Part shown: positions 34,581 to 44,003 of the stretch, piece after piece
How the letters are laid out: every line of letters begins with the position of its first letter
Position numbering within the stretch: the stretch's first letter is position 1
From: Chitinophaga tropicalis
Lineage (GTDB): Bacteria; Bacteroidota; Bacteroidia; Chitinophagales; Chitinophagaceae
DNA length: 64,000 bases
Assembly: GCF_009758205.1 (NCBI RefSeq)
Contig: NZ_WRXN01000008.1
Location: 186,001-250,000, forward strand
Reading direction: 5' to 3'
Translations under genes and position numbers: made by a program
Notes under the pieces: generated by a model
What the model was told of the DNA's origin: nothing
Database searches by the model: none
The model's input: the letters and a program-made list of their open reading frames with translations, nothing else

Positions 34581-34628
34581 GTTACTTTGTTACTTCCAGG
34601 TTACTGTTACTTTTGGATACAAAGTTAC
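34581..34628. repeat. Five GTTAC direct repeats in the HxlR-SDR intergenic region
   Basis: GTTAC occurs at 34581, 34589, 34600, 34606 and 34624 within 48 bp. A CAAAGTTA copy (34620-34627) reads TAACTTTG on the minus strand, a good -7 element for hxlR. Repeats spaced near one helical turn, overlapping the promoter, are probable HxlR binding sites. Confidence 0.55.
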
Positions 34629-34648
34629 CAAAATAAATTAGCCTGATC

Positions 34649-34656
34649 TAACTTTG
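34649..34656 (+). promoter_or_regulatory. Putative -7 element of the SDR gene
   Basis: TAACTTTG matches the Bacteroidota TAnnTTTG consensus exactly and ends 26 bp before the SDR ATG at 34683. The last GTTAC repeat (34624-34628) lies where the -33 element would be, consistent with repression by the divergent regulator. Confidence 0.45.
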
Positions 34657-34682
34657 CTCTCAGGAATTAAACAATCAGAAAA

Positions 34683-35453
34683 ATGAGTAAACTAAAGAAC
34701 AAAGTAGCAATAGTTACAGGCGGCAATAGCGGAATTGGATTCGGCATTGCGGAAGCATTCAGGAACGAAGGTGCGGTTGGCGCTATTACCGGCAGGAATG
34801 AAGCGACATTAGCCAGTGCTGCAGACGCATTGGGAACCGGTTTTATCGGCATTAAAGGAGATGTTACTTCTCTTAGTGACCTGGAAAATACATTCAAAAA
34901 AACAGCTGATAAATTTGGGAAGATCGACGTCCTGGTAGTGAATGCGGGCGGTGTAGTGGATGGATTTCCGATGGCTGCTATAACTGATGTTACTGAAGAG
35001 AATTATGACCGTTATATGGACCTGAATTTAAAGAGTGTCTATTTTACTGTACAAAAATCGCTTCCGTATTTAAATGACGGCGCTTCTGTCATACTTATCG
35101 GCTCAAGCGCTGCACATCGTGCGGTACCGGGAATGGCTATTTATAGTGCGGCAAAAGCGGCTATTATATCATTAGCTAAAGGTTTGTCGCTCGATCTGTT
35201 ATCCAGGAAAATACGGGTGAATACACTTTCGCCGGGGTCTATCGATACGCCTGTATTTGGTAAGATCGTACCACAGGAACAGTTGGAACAGGTGAAACAG
35301 GCATGGACAGATATTACGCCTGCAGGCAGGCAAGGGCTTCCTTCTGACATTGGCCATGCGGCGGTATTTTTAGCATCTGATGATTCGGCTTTTATAGTTG
35401 GTACGGAGATACTTTCAGACGGTGGTCTCACCAATATCAGCCTGATGAAATAA
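34683..35453 (+). CDS. Short-chain dehydrogenase/reductase (SDR) family oxidoreductase
   Basis: A 256-residue classical SDR. It has the NAD(P)-binding motif TGGNSGIGFGIAEAF, NAGG at the central strand, the catalytic Ser in LIGSSAAHRAV and the YSAAKAA catalytic Tyr/Lys block, with a C-terminal SDGGLTNISL. The neutral/acidic residue pattern after the glycine motif (TGRNEATL) suggests NADP(H) preference. It probably reduces a carbonyl compound or quinone-like stress molecule sensed by the divergent HxlR regulator. A stem of 19 positions follows at 35506-35549 as terminator. Confidence 0.92.
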   Translation: MSKLKNKVAIVTGGNSGIGFGIAEAFRNEGAVGAITGRNEATLASAADALGTGFIGIKGDVTSLSDLENTFKKTADKFGKIDVLVVNAGGVVDGFPMAAITDVTEENYDRYMDLNLKSVYFTVQKSLPYLNDGASVILIGSSAAHRAVPGMAIYSAAKAAIISLAKGLSLDLLSRKIRVNTLSPGSIDTPVFGKIVPQEQLEQVKQAWTDITPAGRQGLPSDIGHAAVFLASDDSAFIVGTEILSDGGLTNISLMK

Positions 35454-35505
35454 TTAGCTGTCTATTCGAAAAATGAGAAGCCGGTCATGCTGATGGAGCG
35501 GATAA

Positions 35506-35549
35506 ATGCTTCAGTGCCCGGTAGATAATTCTACCGGGCACCGAAGCAT
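35506..35549 (+). terminator. Terminator after the SDR gene
   Basis: Bases 35506-35524 pair with 35531-35549 (19 positions, one A-C mismatch) around the loop ataatt, then a moderately T-rich stretch. It closes the SDR transcript. Confidence 0.7.
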
Positions 35550-35925
35550 ATTTCAGCTGCTTTATTTAACTGTTTTCTTTTTTATCAGCGGGTTAAAGAT
35601 CATAAAACTGATCAGCGCTGTTCGGGTCAGGAAGTGGAAAAGCCGGTGCAATTCTGGCCATAATGCTAAGTTTGGTTGGCATAATACTTAGCGGATTGGT
35701 ACTTCGCTACTTTTTTGTGAACGCGATAGTGAACTGTAGATTTTCCTGGCAAGCCCTTTTGCTTTTTCTTTGGACAGATCGTTTTTCAGTTTAACTCTTA
35801 TTCGCTTCTGGTTGCATACACTGGAGCATCCTGATCTTTGCCAGGAGGATGTTGTTAAACACTTCGTTAATGCCCTGATAGTTATTGCTGTCCGCAATAT
35901 TGAAAAAGCCGGGCCGCCGGCAGCA
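35550..35925. other. Gap downstream of the S9 peptidase gene, possible coding remnant
   Basis: About 375 bp with no confident gene. On the minus strand, directly after the S9 peptidase TGA (35926-35928), the same frame stays open for 44 codons to TAA 35791-35793 and reads protein-like (GFFNIADSNNYQGINEVFNN, AKIRMLQCMQPEANKS). A second minus frame (35688-35897) and a plus frame (35770-35967) overlap it. None has convincing start signals. It may be a decayed gene or chance. Confidence 0.25.
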
Positions 35926-38148
35926 TCAGAAAATACCGATAAAATATTGCTTAAAATAATTCCTTAATCGTTGCTGGAAATACTCTTTATGTTTCCCTTC
36001 GTAGGTATGGCTCTGTCCCGGCAGCACCAGCATATCAAAATCTTTCCCCGCCTGTATCAGGGCATTTACCATCCTGTACGTATTACCGGGATGCACATTG
36101 GCATCCACTTCACCGGTTACCAGCAATAAATGCCCTTTCAGGCGCCCTGCCAGCTCCTGGTTGAGCGGTACGCTGAAGGAGAACGTGGAATCATCCTTTT
36201 GCTGTATTCCCTGGAATGTCTCTCCCCAGGTACGGTTATAAATATAGTTGTCATGGTTACCTGAAGAGGCTACTGCTACTTTATAAAAATCAGGATAAGT
36301 ACAGAGAGCGGTAACTGCCATCATACCTCCACCGGAATGCCCGAATATACCAATGCGGGTAGTGTCGATAAACGGATAGCGGGCAGCCAATTGCTGAAGA
36401 CCATATTTATCGTCAGCAAGGGCGTAATCACGCAACTGACCATATCCGTAAGTGTGATATGCTTTGCTCCGATAAGGAGATCCACCCCGATGTCCCATAC
36501 ATACAACGATGCAACCTGTCTGAGCCAGGGCAGTGTTGTTATAACGGTCCAATATCGTGAACTCCGACCATACGGTTTCTGTCTGCGGGCCGGGATATAC
36601 CTGGGAGATCACAGGATATCTGTGCGCGCTGTCAAAATTGAACGGTTTCCACATGATCCCATAAAGATCTGTAACCCCGTCTGCTGCCTTTATTCTGAAC
36701 ATCTCAGGTTTCTTCCATCCATAACGGTACAGGCGGCTGATATCCGGCTTCCATACTTCCATGACCATCCTGCCTGAAGTACTGCGCACAATAGTACGTG
36801 GTTCCAGGTCTATACGGGAGTAGTTATCAACAAAATACTTTCCCTGTGGATCGATAAATACATGGTGGGTAGCATTCTCCGGCGTTAGCAGCCGGAGGTC
36901 CCGGCCTTGCAGGTCTACACTGTAAAGGAAAGCATAATAAGGGTTGATATCTTTCTGCCTTCCATATCCATAAAAGTAAAGTTTGCGGGCAACAGTATCT
37001 ATTTTCGCTACCTTTCCTGCCGTCCATTCGCCGGCAGTCAGTTGTTTTTTCAGCTGGCCGTTTCCGTTATACAAGTAGTAATGCCCCCAACCGCTACGGT
37101 CTGACCACCAAAGAATATCTTCACCATCGTTAAGAATAGCGGCTGCAAAAAGATCCTCGTTGATATAAGGCCTGCTTACTTCATGAATAAGTACTTTCAC
37201 TGCTGTATCCTGCAGGCTGACAGAGCAAAGCTCCATTTCATCGCGCGTACGTTTTTTCCGTACAAAGTAAACCTTACTGCCACCATACAGGACTTCCAGC
37301 TCCTGGTCCTTCCACCTGTTTGTATTGATACGGGTGAACGTACCTTTTTCTGCATCCCCCACAAACAGTTCGTATTGTGTCACTTCCTTATCGCCCGGCA
37401 ATTCATATTTATATGTTTCTATACGCGGGCGGGGAGGATATAATGTATGTAACACAGACATGGTCCCTATCCGGCGGCGATCTTTCCGTATAACATAAAA
37501 CTGCGCCGTACCTTTTATCCATACAGCATCAGTAGACGATTCACGGGTAAGCGATGTATCATCATCATTCAAATTGAAGGAATACCATAGTTCTCCGTCT
37601 GCAGAAAGCTTTGTCTCTGCAGAGTCTCTCAGCCGGCGCAAATAAAGGTTATGCCCTTTTGAGACCAGTTGCCATTTCCTGTCAGGAGAAAGCCCGGTGC
37701 GCCAGTCGGCATATTTTTTCTCATCTTGTTTGTTTTCTGTCAGCTTACCGGAAACCAAGTCATATTTATAACGGCTCTCTCTGTAGATTACCTGCATCCC
37801 TTCCCTGCGACTAACACCTGGCATGCTAACCCGGATAGCAGAAGTATCTATTTTTTCCTTTCGTAATTCATACAGCCTTGCTGCCAGGAACACACGGTCA
37901 GAAATAACACGTCGCGTGCCATTAGTCGGGTCTACCAGGTAATAGTCATTTTCAGCAGAATCTGAAGCACTGAACCAGAATTTATCAGTGTCCTTTATAA
38001 AAAAAGGGACTACTGTCAGCGATCCGACCTGCTTAGCCAGGTTAGGTGCATCGAAATAGCCGGCAGGATCTGTCTGCTGCTGAGCTGACAGTCCCACCGG
38101 CACAAGGCATAGGGTTGTCAAAAGGATATTAAAAGTATGTCTTAACAT
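35926..38148 (-). CDS. S9 family serine peptidase (dipeptidyl peptidase IV-like), exported
   Basis: About 740 residues from the ATG at 38148 (MLRHTFNILLTTLCLVPVG signal peptide); the frame is open to 38256. The N-terminal two thirds is a DPP-IV-type beta-propeller and the C-terminal third an alpha/beta hydrolase. The triad is visible: Ser in GIFGHSGGGMMAV, Asp in TGEVDANVHP, His in LPGQSHTYEG. DPP-IV enzymes remove Xaa-Pro (or Xaa-Ala) dipeptides in the periplasm. Its start overlaps the thioredoxin-like gene by 20 bp, a sign of translational coupling. As last gene of the SusCD/metalloprotease operon it would finish imported peptides to dipeptides. Confidence 0.9.
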   Translation of the reverse strand: MLRHTFNILLTTLCLVPVGLSAQQQTDPAGYFDAPNLAKQVGSLTVVPFFIKDTDKFWFSASDSAENDYYLVDPTNGTRRVISDRVFLAARLYELRKEKIDTSAIRVSMPGVSRREGMQVIYRESRYKYDLVSGKLTENKQDEKKYADWRTGLSPDRKWQLVSKGHNLYLRRLRDSAETKLSADGELWYSFNLNDDDTSLTRESSTDAVWIKGTAQFYVIRKDRRRIGTMSVLHTLYPPRPRIETYKYELPGDKEVTQYELFVGDAEKGTFTRINTNRWKDQELEVLYGGSKVYFVRKKRTRDEMELCSVSLQDTAVKVLIHEVSRPYINEDLFAAAILNDGEDILWWSDRSGWGHYYLYNGNGQLKKQLTAGEWTAGKVAKIDTVARKLYFYGYGRQKDINPYYAFLYSVDLQGRDLRLLTPENATHHVFIDPQGKYFVDNYSRIDLEPRTIVRSTSGRMVMEVWKPDISRLYRYGWKKPEMFRIKAADGVTDLYGIMWKPFNFDSAHRYPVISQVYPGPQTETVWSEFTILDRYNNTALAQTGCIVVCMGHRGGSPYRSKAYHTYGYGQLRDYALADDKYGLQQLAARYPFIDTTRIGIFGHSGGGMMAVTALCTYPDFYKVAVASSGNHDNYIYNRTWGETFQGIQQKDDSTFSFSVPLNQELAGRLKGHLLLVTGEVDANVHPGNTYRMVNALIQAGKDFDMLVLPGQSHTYEGKHKEYFQQRLRNYFKQYFIGIF

Positions 38149-39217
38149 GATCAACCAGGAATCTGTTTTGTGAATGAGCAATAATGGTCTGCATGATCTC
38201 TGTCCAGCGGGGATATTTATCTTTCCTGTAAGCCGGGCACATAGCAATATAATCAAATGCTATATCCATGTTTTCACTGCTGAAATGCCCGATATTATCT
38301 GCCAGCAGGTTCATTACCTTCAGCGTATCGTTCTGGCAGGCGGCCTGTGCAATGTCCATCATAACCAGCAGGCTTTTCTTATCCGGCACCTGCGTATTCT
38401 TTATCTGCTTACGGTAAGAGGTGAAGTCTTCTGTTTTATACTTATAACTTTTCTGATAATAACCCCGCATGCAGTAGCCTGTCATTTTTCTAAAAACCCC
38501 GGATATTTTCCGGTTTACAGAATCAATGCCTTTTGCAGGAACAAAGTCTTTCCAGTGTTCTACCAGGTAGGTAAAATTTGTGCTATGTATGTCTGACAGC
38601 TCGCGGGAATGGTTATTTTCTCCGAACAGGAACCAGTTTTCAGGTGTGGCTTTTTGCTTGCGGGTCAGCATGTTAAAGTATTCCTGCGCCAGTTCCTGCC
38701 CTCTTTTCACTTCCCTCATTCTCAGCGTTTCCCGGATATATTCCCGCATAAGCGGATGCGAACGGTCGCCGGCTTCATAACGGCGGAAGATCTGCGCCTG
38801 CCGGTTATCCGGGTCCATCCCTGCGGCTGTTTTCTGCAGGAACTCTGCCGCCGGCATACCGCCTATAAATTTGTAGACCAGCTCTCCTTTCTCATTTAGC
38901 AGCAAGTAGGAAGGATATGCAGCTACACGGTATTTTTTACCTGCGGCCGGCCCTTCCCCTTTCTCCATATCCAGCTTAAGGTTAATAAAATGCTGATTAA
39001 AGAAATCTGCCACGGTATCCTGCGTGAACACATATTTTGACATTTCTTTACAGGGGCCGCACCATTCTGTATAACAGTCTACAAACAGGAGTTTGTTTTC
39101 CTTCCCTGCTTTTATCAACAGGTCTGCCAGAGAAACATGTTCAAATAAGATCTCCCTGTGTTGGGCAATGATATTATTACAGCAAAGCAGCAAAAAGAAA
39201 AGATATATCGTTCTCAT
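38129..39217 (-). CDS. Exported thioredoxin-fold protein
   Basis: A 362-residue protein with signal peptide (1-18) and a thioredoxin-like domain (about 25-140) carrying the active-site motif EWCGPCKEM (Cys53, Cys56). Then come AYPSYLLLNEKGELVYKFIG (cis-Pro region) and a helical C-terminal part (about 145-362) of unknown function that contains ENNHSRELSDIHSTNF. Such proteins reduce or rearrange disulfides in the periplasm. The gene lies between the zinc-ligand-less metalloprotease paralogue (5 bp) and the S9 peptidase (20-bp overlap). Opening disulfides of proteins or peptides before proteolysis is a plausible task here. Confidence 0.88.
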   Translation of the reverse strand: MRTIYLFFLLLCCNNIIAQHREILFEHVSLADLLIKAGKENKLLFVDCYTEWCGPCKEMSKYVFTQDTVADFFNQHFINLKLDMEKGEGPAAGKKYRVAAYPSYLLLNEKGELVYKFIGGMPAAEFLQKTAAGMDPDNRQAQIFRRYEAGDRSHPLMREYIRETLRMREVKRGQELAQEYFNMLTRKQKATPENWFLFGENNHSRELSDIHSTNFTYLVEHWKDFVPAKGIDSVNRKISGVFRKMTGYCMRGYYQKSYKYKTEDFTSYRKQIKNTQVPDKKSLLVMMDIAQAACQNDTLKVMNLLADNIGHFSSENMDIAFDYIAMCPAYRKDKYPRWTEIMQTIIAHSQNRFLVDHVKTYF

Positions 39218-39222
39218 TTTTC

Positions 39223-41520
39223 TCAGGCTTTTATTTTGTTAAAAAACTCCCGGTCGGCCTTCATCTTCATAAGTCTGTAATTTTCCCGGGTCAGTATATC
39301 CGCGTGCGTGTTTCCCAGTTGCTCCAGCTTTGTAACAGTGCTGGTCAGGTAATAGTGTAATAATATGTTGGCATCATTCAGTCCACCGGAAATATTAGCC
39401 TTAAATGCAGACTGTGACAATTCATAGATAAAATTGGCCTGCATGGTACGTTGGGCTGATGTTAATACCAGATCGCTACGGAAAGACTGAAAAACTTCTC
39501 TGTCAACAAACGCGAATAACTCCTTTACAGTAAAAGCCGTTTTACCAACAGCGGTTTCCTGGCGTACAAGGGCGCTCAGACGTTGCAAATCTGTTAGCTC
39601 CTTCAGCACTTTTACCTGCATGTGTACAAAAGCGTCTTCTATATCTATCACCCTGCCGCGTGGCGCGCCGTTCACTTTCATCCAGGCCGGAACTCCGCTA
39701 AATACATACCGGGACAGAAATTCCAGCACTTTGCGCTGGGTTTCCGCGTCGGTAAATGCAACTGTTTCACCTGTGCTCTCTGTACGTCTTGACACACCTC
39801 CGATCAGCGGAAGCACATCCATCACATATTTCTCGTAGGCTTTAATGGCTGCGCCATATAATGATCCATTACTGGAGTAAAGGTCTTCTGTGCCATCCAG
39901 TTGTTTGCTGATGGTATCAAGCCTGCCAAAGACCCTTTCGATGTTCCGGATACCAAGGCTGGAAGCTTCTATTTTGTTGGAAGACAGGTCAAAATGCTGA
40001 GTAATGGGGTCCTGCTTATTTTCTTCGATGAAAGGCCGGGGGGCTGGTGTTCTGCCATAGGCCCATTTTATGGAGGCTACATCGGCAACGCCAATATGGG
40101 GCTGGAGATATTCAACGGGTATACTATCTCCCGGCTGTACCAGGTAATTAAATTCAAGGTCGTCCATAATAGATGTCGCAAAGCTGTTAGACTTCAGCCA
40201 GGAAACATTGCGTAGTTGCGCAGGAGAGTAAGCCATACTTCCACTCAGGTCAGGTCTCAGCCCAAGTGCCTCTCCCATTGCTTTTGTCATTTGCCAGCGA
40301 AGGATAGCTGCCTGCACCTCCGGGTTCTTAATATTTTCCGTGATACGGTTGTCAACAGCTCCACACTGTACCAGGTATTTTGTCATCAGTTCTTCGGCAA
40401 CTCCTTCAGTAATGTTGATACGGGCTGTAATAATCTCACCTGTTTCCGGATGTTCAACAGTAGCCACTGTTGTTTTCATAAAAGCATTTCCCCAGTTTAC
40501 AAGGATGCTACCTGGCTTCAGGCGAAGGGCATCTCCGGCATGAACGATCCGGAGTACATCAGTATAGCCTGCCGCATGGAAAGCCTCATTCCAGGCAAGT
40601 ATACCTTCCTCAATATATCTCCTGAAAAAATCAGGCGTATTAGGGTCTATAGCCACGGAGATCATTCGCTCAGGCGTAACCAGGGAGTCTTTACGGCGTT
40701 TTCCGGTACCGGATGGACGGATATCCCATTTGCGGACAAAGGTGACTTTACGGGCAGTATATGCCACCTTCCCGTAGTCCATATAGCTGAAGGTCTCAAA
40801 TGCAGTTGTCTCTTCCGCCAGCTTGCGCGGCATTCTCTCTTGAGGCAACTGCTGGAACAACAGTTCCAGCTCGTATGTGCTGGCATTGTCCATATTCCGG
40901 CCTGAAACAAATTCTTTGTTAAAGTCAGTCTGTGAACGTTCAACAAGGAAACGTACTGCGTTATCTGCAGGCTGAACACTTCGCACGAGGGAGCGTTCAG
41001 GATCAGGCCTGCTAAGCGAGGGCATATCCGGAAAAGAGAACCAATCGCCATTGTCCGTGATCTGCCGGGTGATGTCGATAATATAGCTGTCCCTGTTCTT
41101 TCCGAGGGCTTCTATGCGGTAGCTGTAGTTAACAGGTGCCAGGTTGGATTTCTTTATCACAGCTTCCATATCTCCGTTCACGTCACCAGATGCAGCCTCA
41201 CTGAAACGGACACGGGTAGCGTCGAGATGATTGTTCAGGCCTTTACTGAAGCGTATAATGCCGGCAGATTTAGCAATAGCTGAAGAATAGCCTTTTCGTA
41301 CATACCCCATCACCAGCACATCCCTGCTGAGTCCTGAGACTGGTATTTCCAGGTAATATTTGTCATGCTTCAGGTATACGGGATAATCCCCATCTATCTT
41401 TTTTATACCATCTTTATTGAACTGATCGAATGAAAGTGGTTCTTTTGAGGATAGCTGCGCAACTGCTATGGCAGTAGTTATTAAAAATACGGCTATAGTT
41501 ACCAGTGATTTTTTCATCAT
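39223..41520 (-). CDS. Zinc metalloprotease paralogue (DUF5117/DUF4953-type) lacking all zinc ligands
   Basis: A 765-residue exported protein (signal peptide 1-21) homologous along its whole length to the metalloprotease directly upstream at 41532-43976. Shared blocks are AIDPNTPDFFRRYIEEGILAWNEAFHAAG, written here as two pieces AIDPNTPDFFRRY and ILAWNEAFHAAG, then EIITARINI, MRNL-like LGIRNIERVFG and FNYLVQP. The active site is different: where the neighbour has HEIGHTLGLRH, this protein has KAMGEALGLRP (413-423). All three His and the catalytic Glu are gone while the surrounding residues are kept, so the fold is maintained but catalysis should be impossible. Probably a binding, scaffold or regulatory pseudoenzyme. 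Confidence 0.85.
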   Translation of the reverse strand: MMKKSLVTIAVFLITTAIAVAQLSSKEPLSFDQFNKDGIKKIDGDYPVYLKHDKYYLEIPVSGLSRDVLVMGYVRKGYSSAIAKSAGIIRFSKGLNNHLDATRVRFSEAASGDVNGDMEAVIKKSNLAPVNYSYRIEALGKNRDSYIIDITRQITDNGDWFSFPDMPSLSRPDPERSLVRSVQPADNAVRFLVERSQTDFNKEFVSGRNMDNASTYELELLFQQLPQERMPRKLAEETTAFETFSYMDYGKVAYTARKVTFVRKWDIRPSGTGKRRKDSLVTPERMISVAIDPNTPDFFRRYIEEGILAWNEAFHAAGYTDVLRIVHAGDALRLKPGSILVNWGNAFMKTTVATVEHPETGEIITARINITEGVAEELMTKYLVQCGAVDNRITENIKNPEVQAAILRWQMTKAMGEALGLRPDLSGSMAYSPAQLRNVSWLKSNSFATSIMDDLEFNYLVQPGDSIPVEYLQPHIGVADVASIKWAYGRTPAPRPFIEENKQDPITQHFDLSSNKIEASSLGIRNIERVFGRLDTISKQLDGTEDLYSSNGSLYGAAIKAYEKYVMDVLPLIGGVSRRTESTGETVAFTDAETQRKVLEFLSRYVFSGVPAWMKVNGAPRGRVIDIEDAFVHMQVKVLKELTDLQRLSALVRQETAVGKTAFTVKELFAFVDREVFQSFRSDLVLTSAQRTMQANFIYELSQSAFKANISGGLNDANILLHYYLTSTVTKLEQLGNTHADILTRENYRLMKMKADREFFNKIKA

Positions 41521-41531
41521 TAATGTTGATT

Positions 41532-43976
41532 TTATTGGCGTCCCAGCAATGTACCGGCATCACCCGTTTTCCAGATCTTTATCATATCGGCCAGTGATTG
41601 CAGATGCGCTTTGGTGAGCAGGTCGGCAGTCAACGGCAGAGCAACTTCACAGCGCATTTTAATCTTGTCTATCATCAGCATGAGTTTCACTGCTACATCA
41701 TTAGGAAAAGCTGCAGGAGATTCAGCAATTGCGATAGCTTTTATAAGCAGGCCCCTTTGCAGTACTCTGTCAAATTCACTTACAGGTTGTCCATTCTGCA
41801 ATTTTCCGAAAATGGCATCATACAGTTGGTTAAACAGGTCGTTTGTTGTAAATGCATTATTGCCGGTTACCAGTTCATTGGCGGCCAGTTGATCATACAT
41901 CATGAGCAAGCGGGAAAGGGAATTGGAGAAAGGTTCAGCACCATCCCTGTCAAATTCGAATGCTGCCTTTTCCATAATGGAAGGTTCAAAAAGCCATCCG
42001 GGATAAGTGAGCAGATATTCTTTAAGGAAGACCATCGTTTCCATTTGTTTTTCATGGGATACGGGCAGGTATGCAGGCAGCCCCTCTTCCGGGCGGGCGT
42101 CTGCATTATTATAGCGTCCGCCTATATTCCGGAGGGCATGTGTAATGTAATTATGATAGCGGCCCAGCAGGCTTCTGTACTGCTGCCGGTAATGCACCGG
42201 ATCTATTTCGGATGTTTTTGCCCATTCTTCAAAATGTTTCATGGTAAGGCGAAGGTTCCGCATACCGAGCCGGCCAGCCTTTACCGGATCATTACCAACA
42301 TCTTCCGACTGGCACCGGGGATCATAGTGATCTGTTTCTTTTCCGAAGTGCAGGCGTACATCTTTCCGCTTTGCGGTTACCCAGTGCTCCAGGGAATCTG
42401 CTGCTGATTTGGGGGAATTGAATTGCGGAAAGTAGCGGTATCCCCACTCTATGGCAAACAGGTCATACACTCCTATTCCAGGTGTCAGTAAAGCGGCAGG
42501 CATATGGTCTTCCGGTTGTGCTACGTAGTTAAACCGCATATAATCCATTACGGAGGCGCCGAAGCCATTCTTTTCTACAAAAGCGGCGTTCCTGATGCTG
42601 TCTGTATCATAGGATGAACTGCCGGCAAAATTATGTCGCAGTCCCAGTGTGTGTCCTATTTCGTGAGTGATTACATTACAGACCAGGCGCCCCATCACTT
42701 CCCGGCTGAGAGGGTAACGGCGGGCAGCAGTATCGGTTGCAGCGCACATAGCAAAATACCACCGCTGTACCAGGTCCATAATATTATGGAACACGGCAAC
42801 GCGGGAACTGATGATCTGTCCAGAACGGGGGTCGCACACTTGTGGACCGTAGGCATTAGGAATCGGCGATGCTTTATAAGAGATATAGGAATAACGGACA
42901 TCTTCAGGCGAGTAAGAACTATCCTCTTCCGGAGATGGTTCCGGTTTAGCGCAGATAGCATTCTTAAAACCCGCCTTCTCAAACGCTTTCTGCCATGCAT
43001 TTACTCCTTCCATGAAATAAGATACCAGGTAAGCGGGGGTATTATGGTCTATATAAAAAACAATTGGTTTTTCTGGTTCCACCAGTTCTCCTGCCTGGTA
43101 CCGCTGTATATCTTCCGGCCGGGGGCGCAAGTCCCAGCGGGTAGCAAGTTGCACAATGCGGGGGTTGGTGGGAAAGTGATCAAGGTCTTTGATCCCTTTA
43201 GTGAAATACCCCACTCTTTCATCAGCGAAGCGTTGAGGCATAGGCGTAACCGGAAGCAATATCCAGGAAGCGCCTACTTCCCAGGCAGTGGATAGCGGAG
43301 TTGTTTTCTTTGGTCCTTCACTATTTGTAGCAGATGCAGGCCCCGGTCCATAGGTCCGCAGAGAGCGGAAATTCATGTTACCGGGAAAGCATCTGATACT
43401 GAGTATAGAAGATTTATCGGCTTCCAGGCTGCCCAGTCCCAGATCTTCTTTTGCACCCTTCAGTGCAAAGAGGTCGCCATCTCCTGTTAATATCTCCGTG
43501 AAATCTATCAATACAGAATGGGCTCCCCGGGCCTTTACAGGGAATGACAGCAAAACCGGCAGCAGGACATTTCCGGCTGGTCTGTAATACCAGGTTGCAG
43601 AATCATTCGCATTCATGAACAGGGGTTGTACCAGGTTAAGCCGGTCTCCTTCCTTTACAAACCGTACTATCCTTTCAAACACAGCATCTCCTGCATACCC
43701 GAAACGTTTTTCTGCCGGCCGCTCCTCCCGGGCTGAGCCTTGCACAATAGTAATGGCGCTGAGTATGTCCCGTCCCTGCAAACTGTCTGGTACTTCCATC
43801 AAATACCGTCCTTCCTGTATGTAAACATTGCACATACCGTAGTGGCGTTCTGCTTCTGGCTTAATATAGCTTTCAATCAGCGGAACGCTGTCTGGCTTTG
43901 CTATTCCCTGTACCTGTAAAGGCGGGGACATTGCTATCAGTATGGCAATAAGCATTAGTCTCTGTATAGTCTTCAT
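41532..43976 (-). CDS. Zinc-dependent metalloprotease (DUF5117/DUF4953-type), active-site intact
   Basis: An 814-residue exported protease (signal peptide about 1-24). The extended zinc motif HEIGHTLGLRH (His438, Glu439, His442, His448) is of metzincin type, followed by a Met-turn-like SVMDYMRFNYVAQP. Upstream blocks FYIDHNTPAYLVSYFMEGVN and the Glu/Lys-rich C-terminal helices match the large Bacteroidota family usually annotated zinc-dependent metalloprotease. It should cleave proteins or peptides in the periplasm or at the cell surface. It is encoded 11 bp before an inactivated paralogue (39223-41520) and after a HExxH-type lipoprotein that has lost its motif, in the SusCD operon. Confidence 0.92.
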   Translation of the reverse strand: MKTIQRLMLIAILIAMSPPLQVQGIAKPDSVPLIESYIKPEAERHYGMCNVYIQEGRYLMEVPDSLQGRDILSAITIVQGSAREERPAEKRFGYAGDAVFERIVRFVKEGDRLNLVQPLFMNANDSATWYYRPAGNVLLPVLLSFPVKARGAHSVLIDFTEILTGDGDLFALKGAKEDLGLGSLEADKSSILSIRCFPGNMNFRSLRTYGPGPASATNSEGPKKTTPLSTAWEVGASWILLPVTPMPQRFADERVGYFTKGIKDLDHFPTNPRIVQLATRWDLRPRPEDIQRYQAGELVEPEKPIVFYIDHNTPAYLVSYFMEGVNAWQKAFEKAGFKNAICAKPEPSPEEDSSYSPEDVRYSYISYKASPIPNAYGPQVCDPRSGQIISSRVAVFHNIMDLVQRWYFAMCAATDTAARRYPLSREVMGRLVCNVITHEIGHTLGLRHNFAGSSSYDTDSIRNAAFVEKNGFGASVMDYMRFNYVAQPEDHMPAALLTPGIGVYDLFAIEWGYRYFPQFNSPKSAADSLEHWVTAKRKDVRLHFGKETDHYDPRCQSEDVGNDPVKAGRLGMRNLRLTMKHFEEWAKTSEIDPVHYRQQYRSLLGRYHNYITHALRNIGGRYNNADARPEEGLPAYLPVSHEKQMETMVFLKEYLLTYPGWLFEPSIMEKAAFEFDRDGAEPFSNSLSRLLMMYDQLAANELVTGNNAFTTNDLFNQLYDAIFGKLQNGQPVSEFDRVLQRGLLIKAIAIAESPAAFPNDVAVKLMLMIDKIKMRCEVALPLTADLLTKAHLQSLADMIKIWKTGDAGTLLGRQ

Positions 43977-44003
43977 GGTCTTTATTCCGTTATAATATAT
44001 CTT

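Noticed and set aside
40216..40905. Plus-strand open frame of 229 codons opposite the inactive metalloprotease
   Set aside because: The minus strand encodes a full-length protein with clear homology to its neighbour; the antisense frame has no domain signature.
41598..42407. Plus-strand open frame of 269 codons opposite the active metalloprotease
   Set aside because: Antisense of a well-supported gene, rich in Cys/His/Phe as expected for reverse-frame translation.
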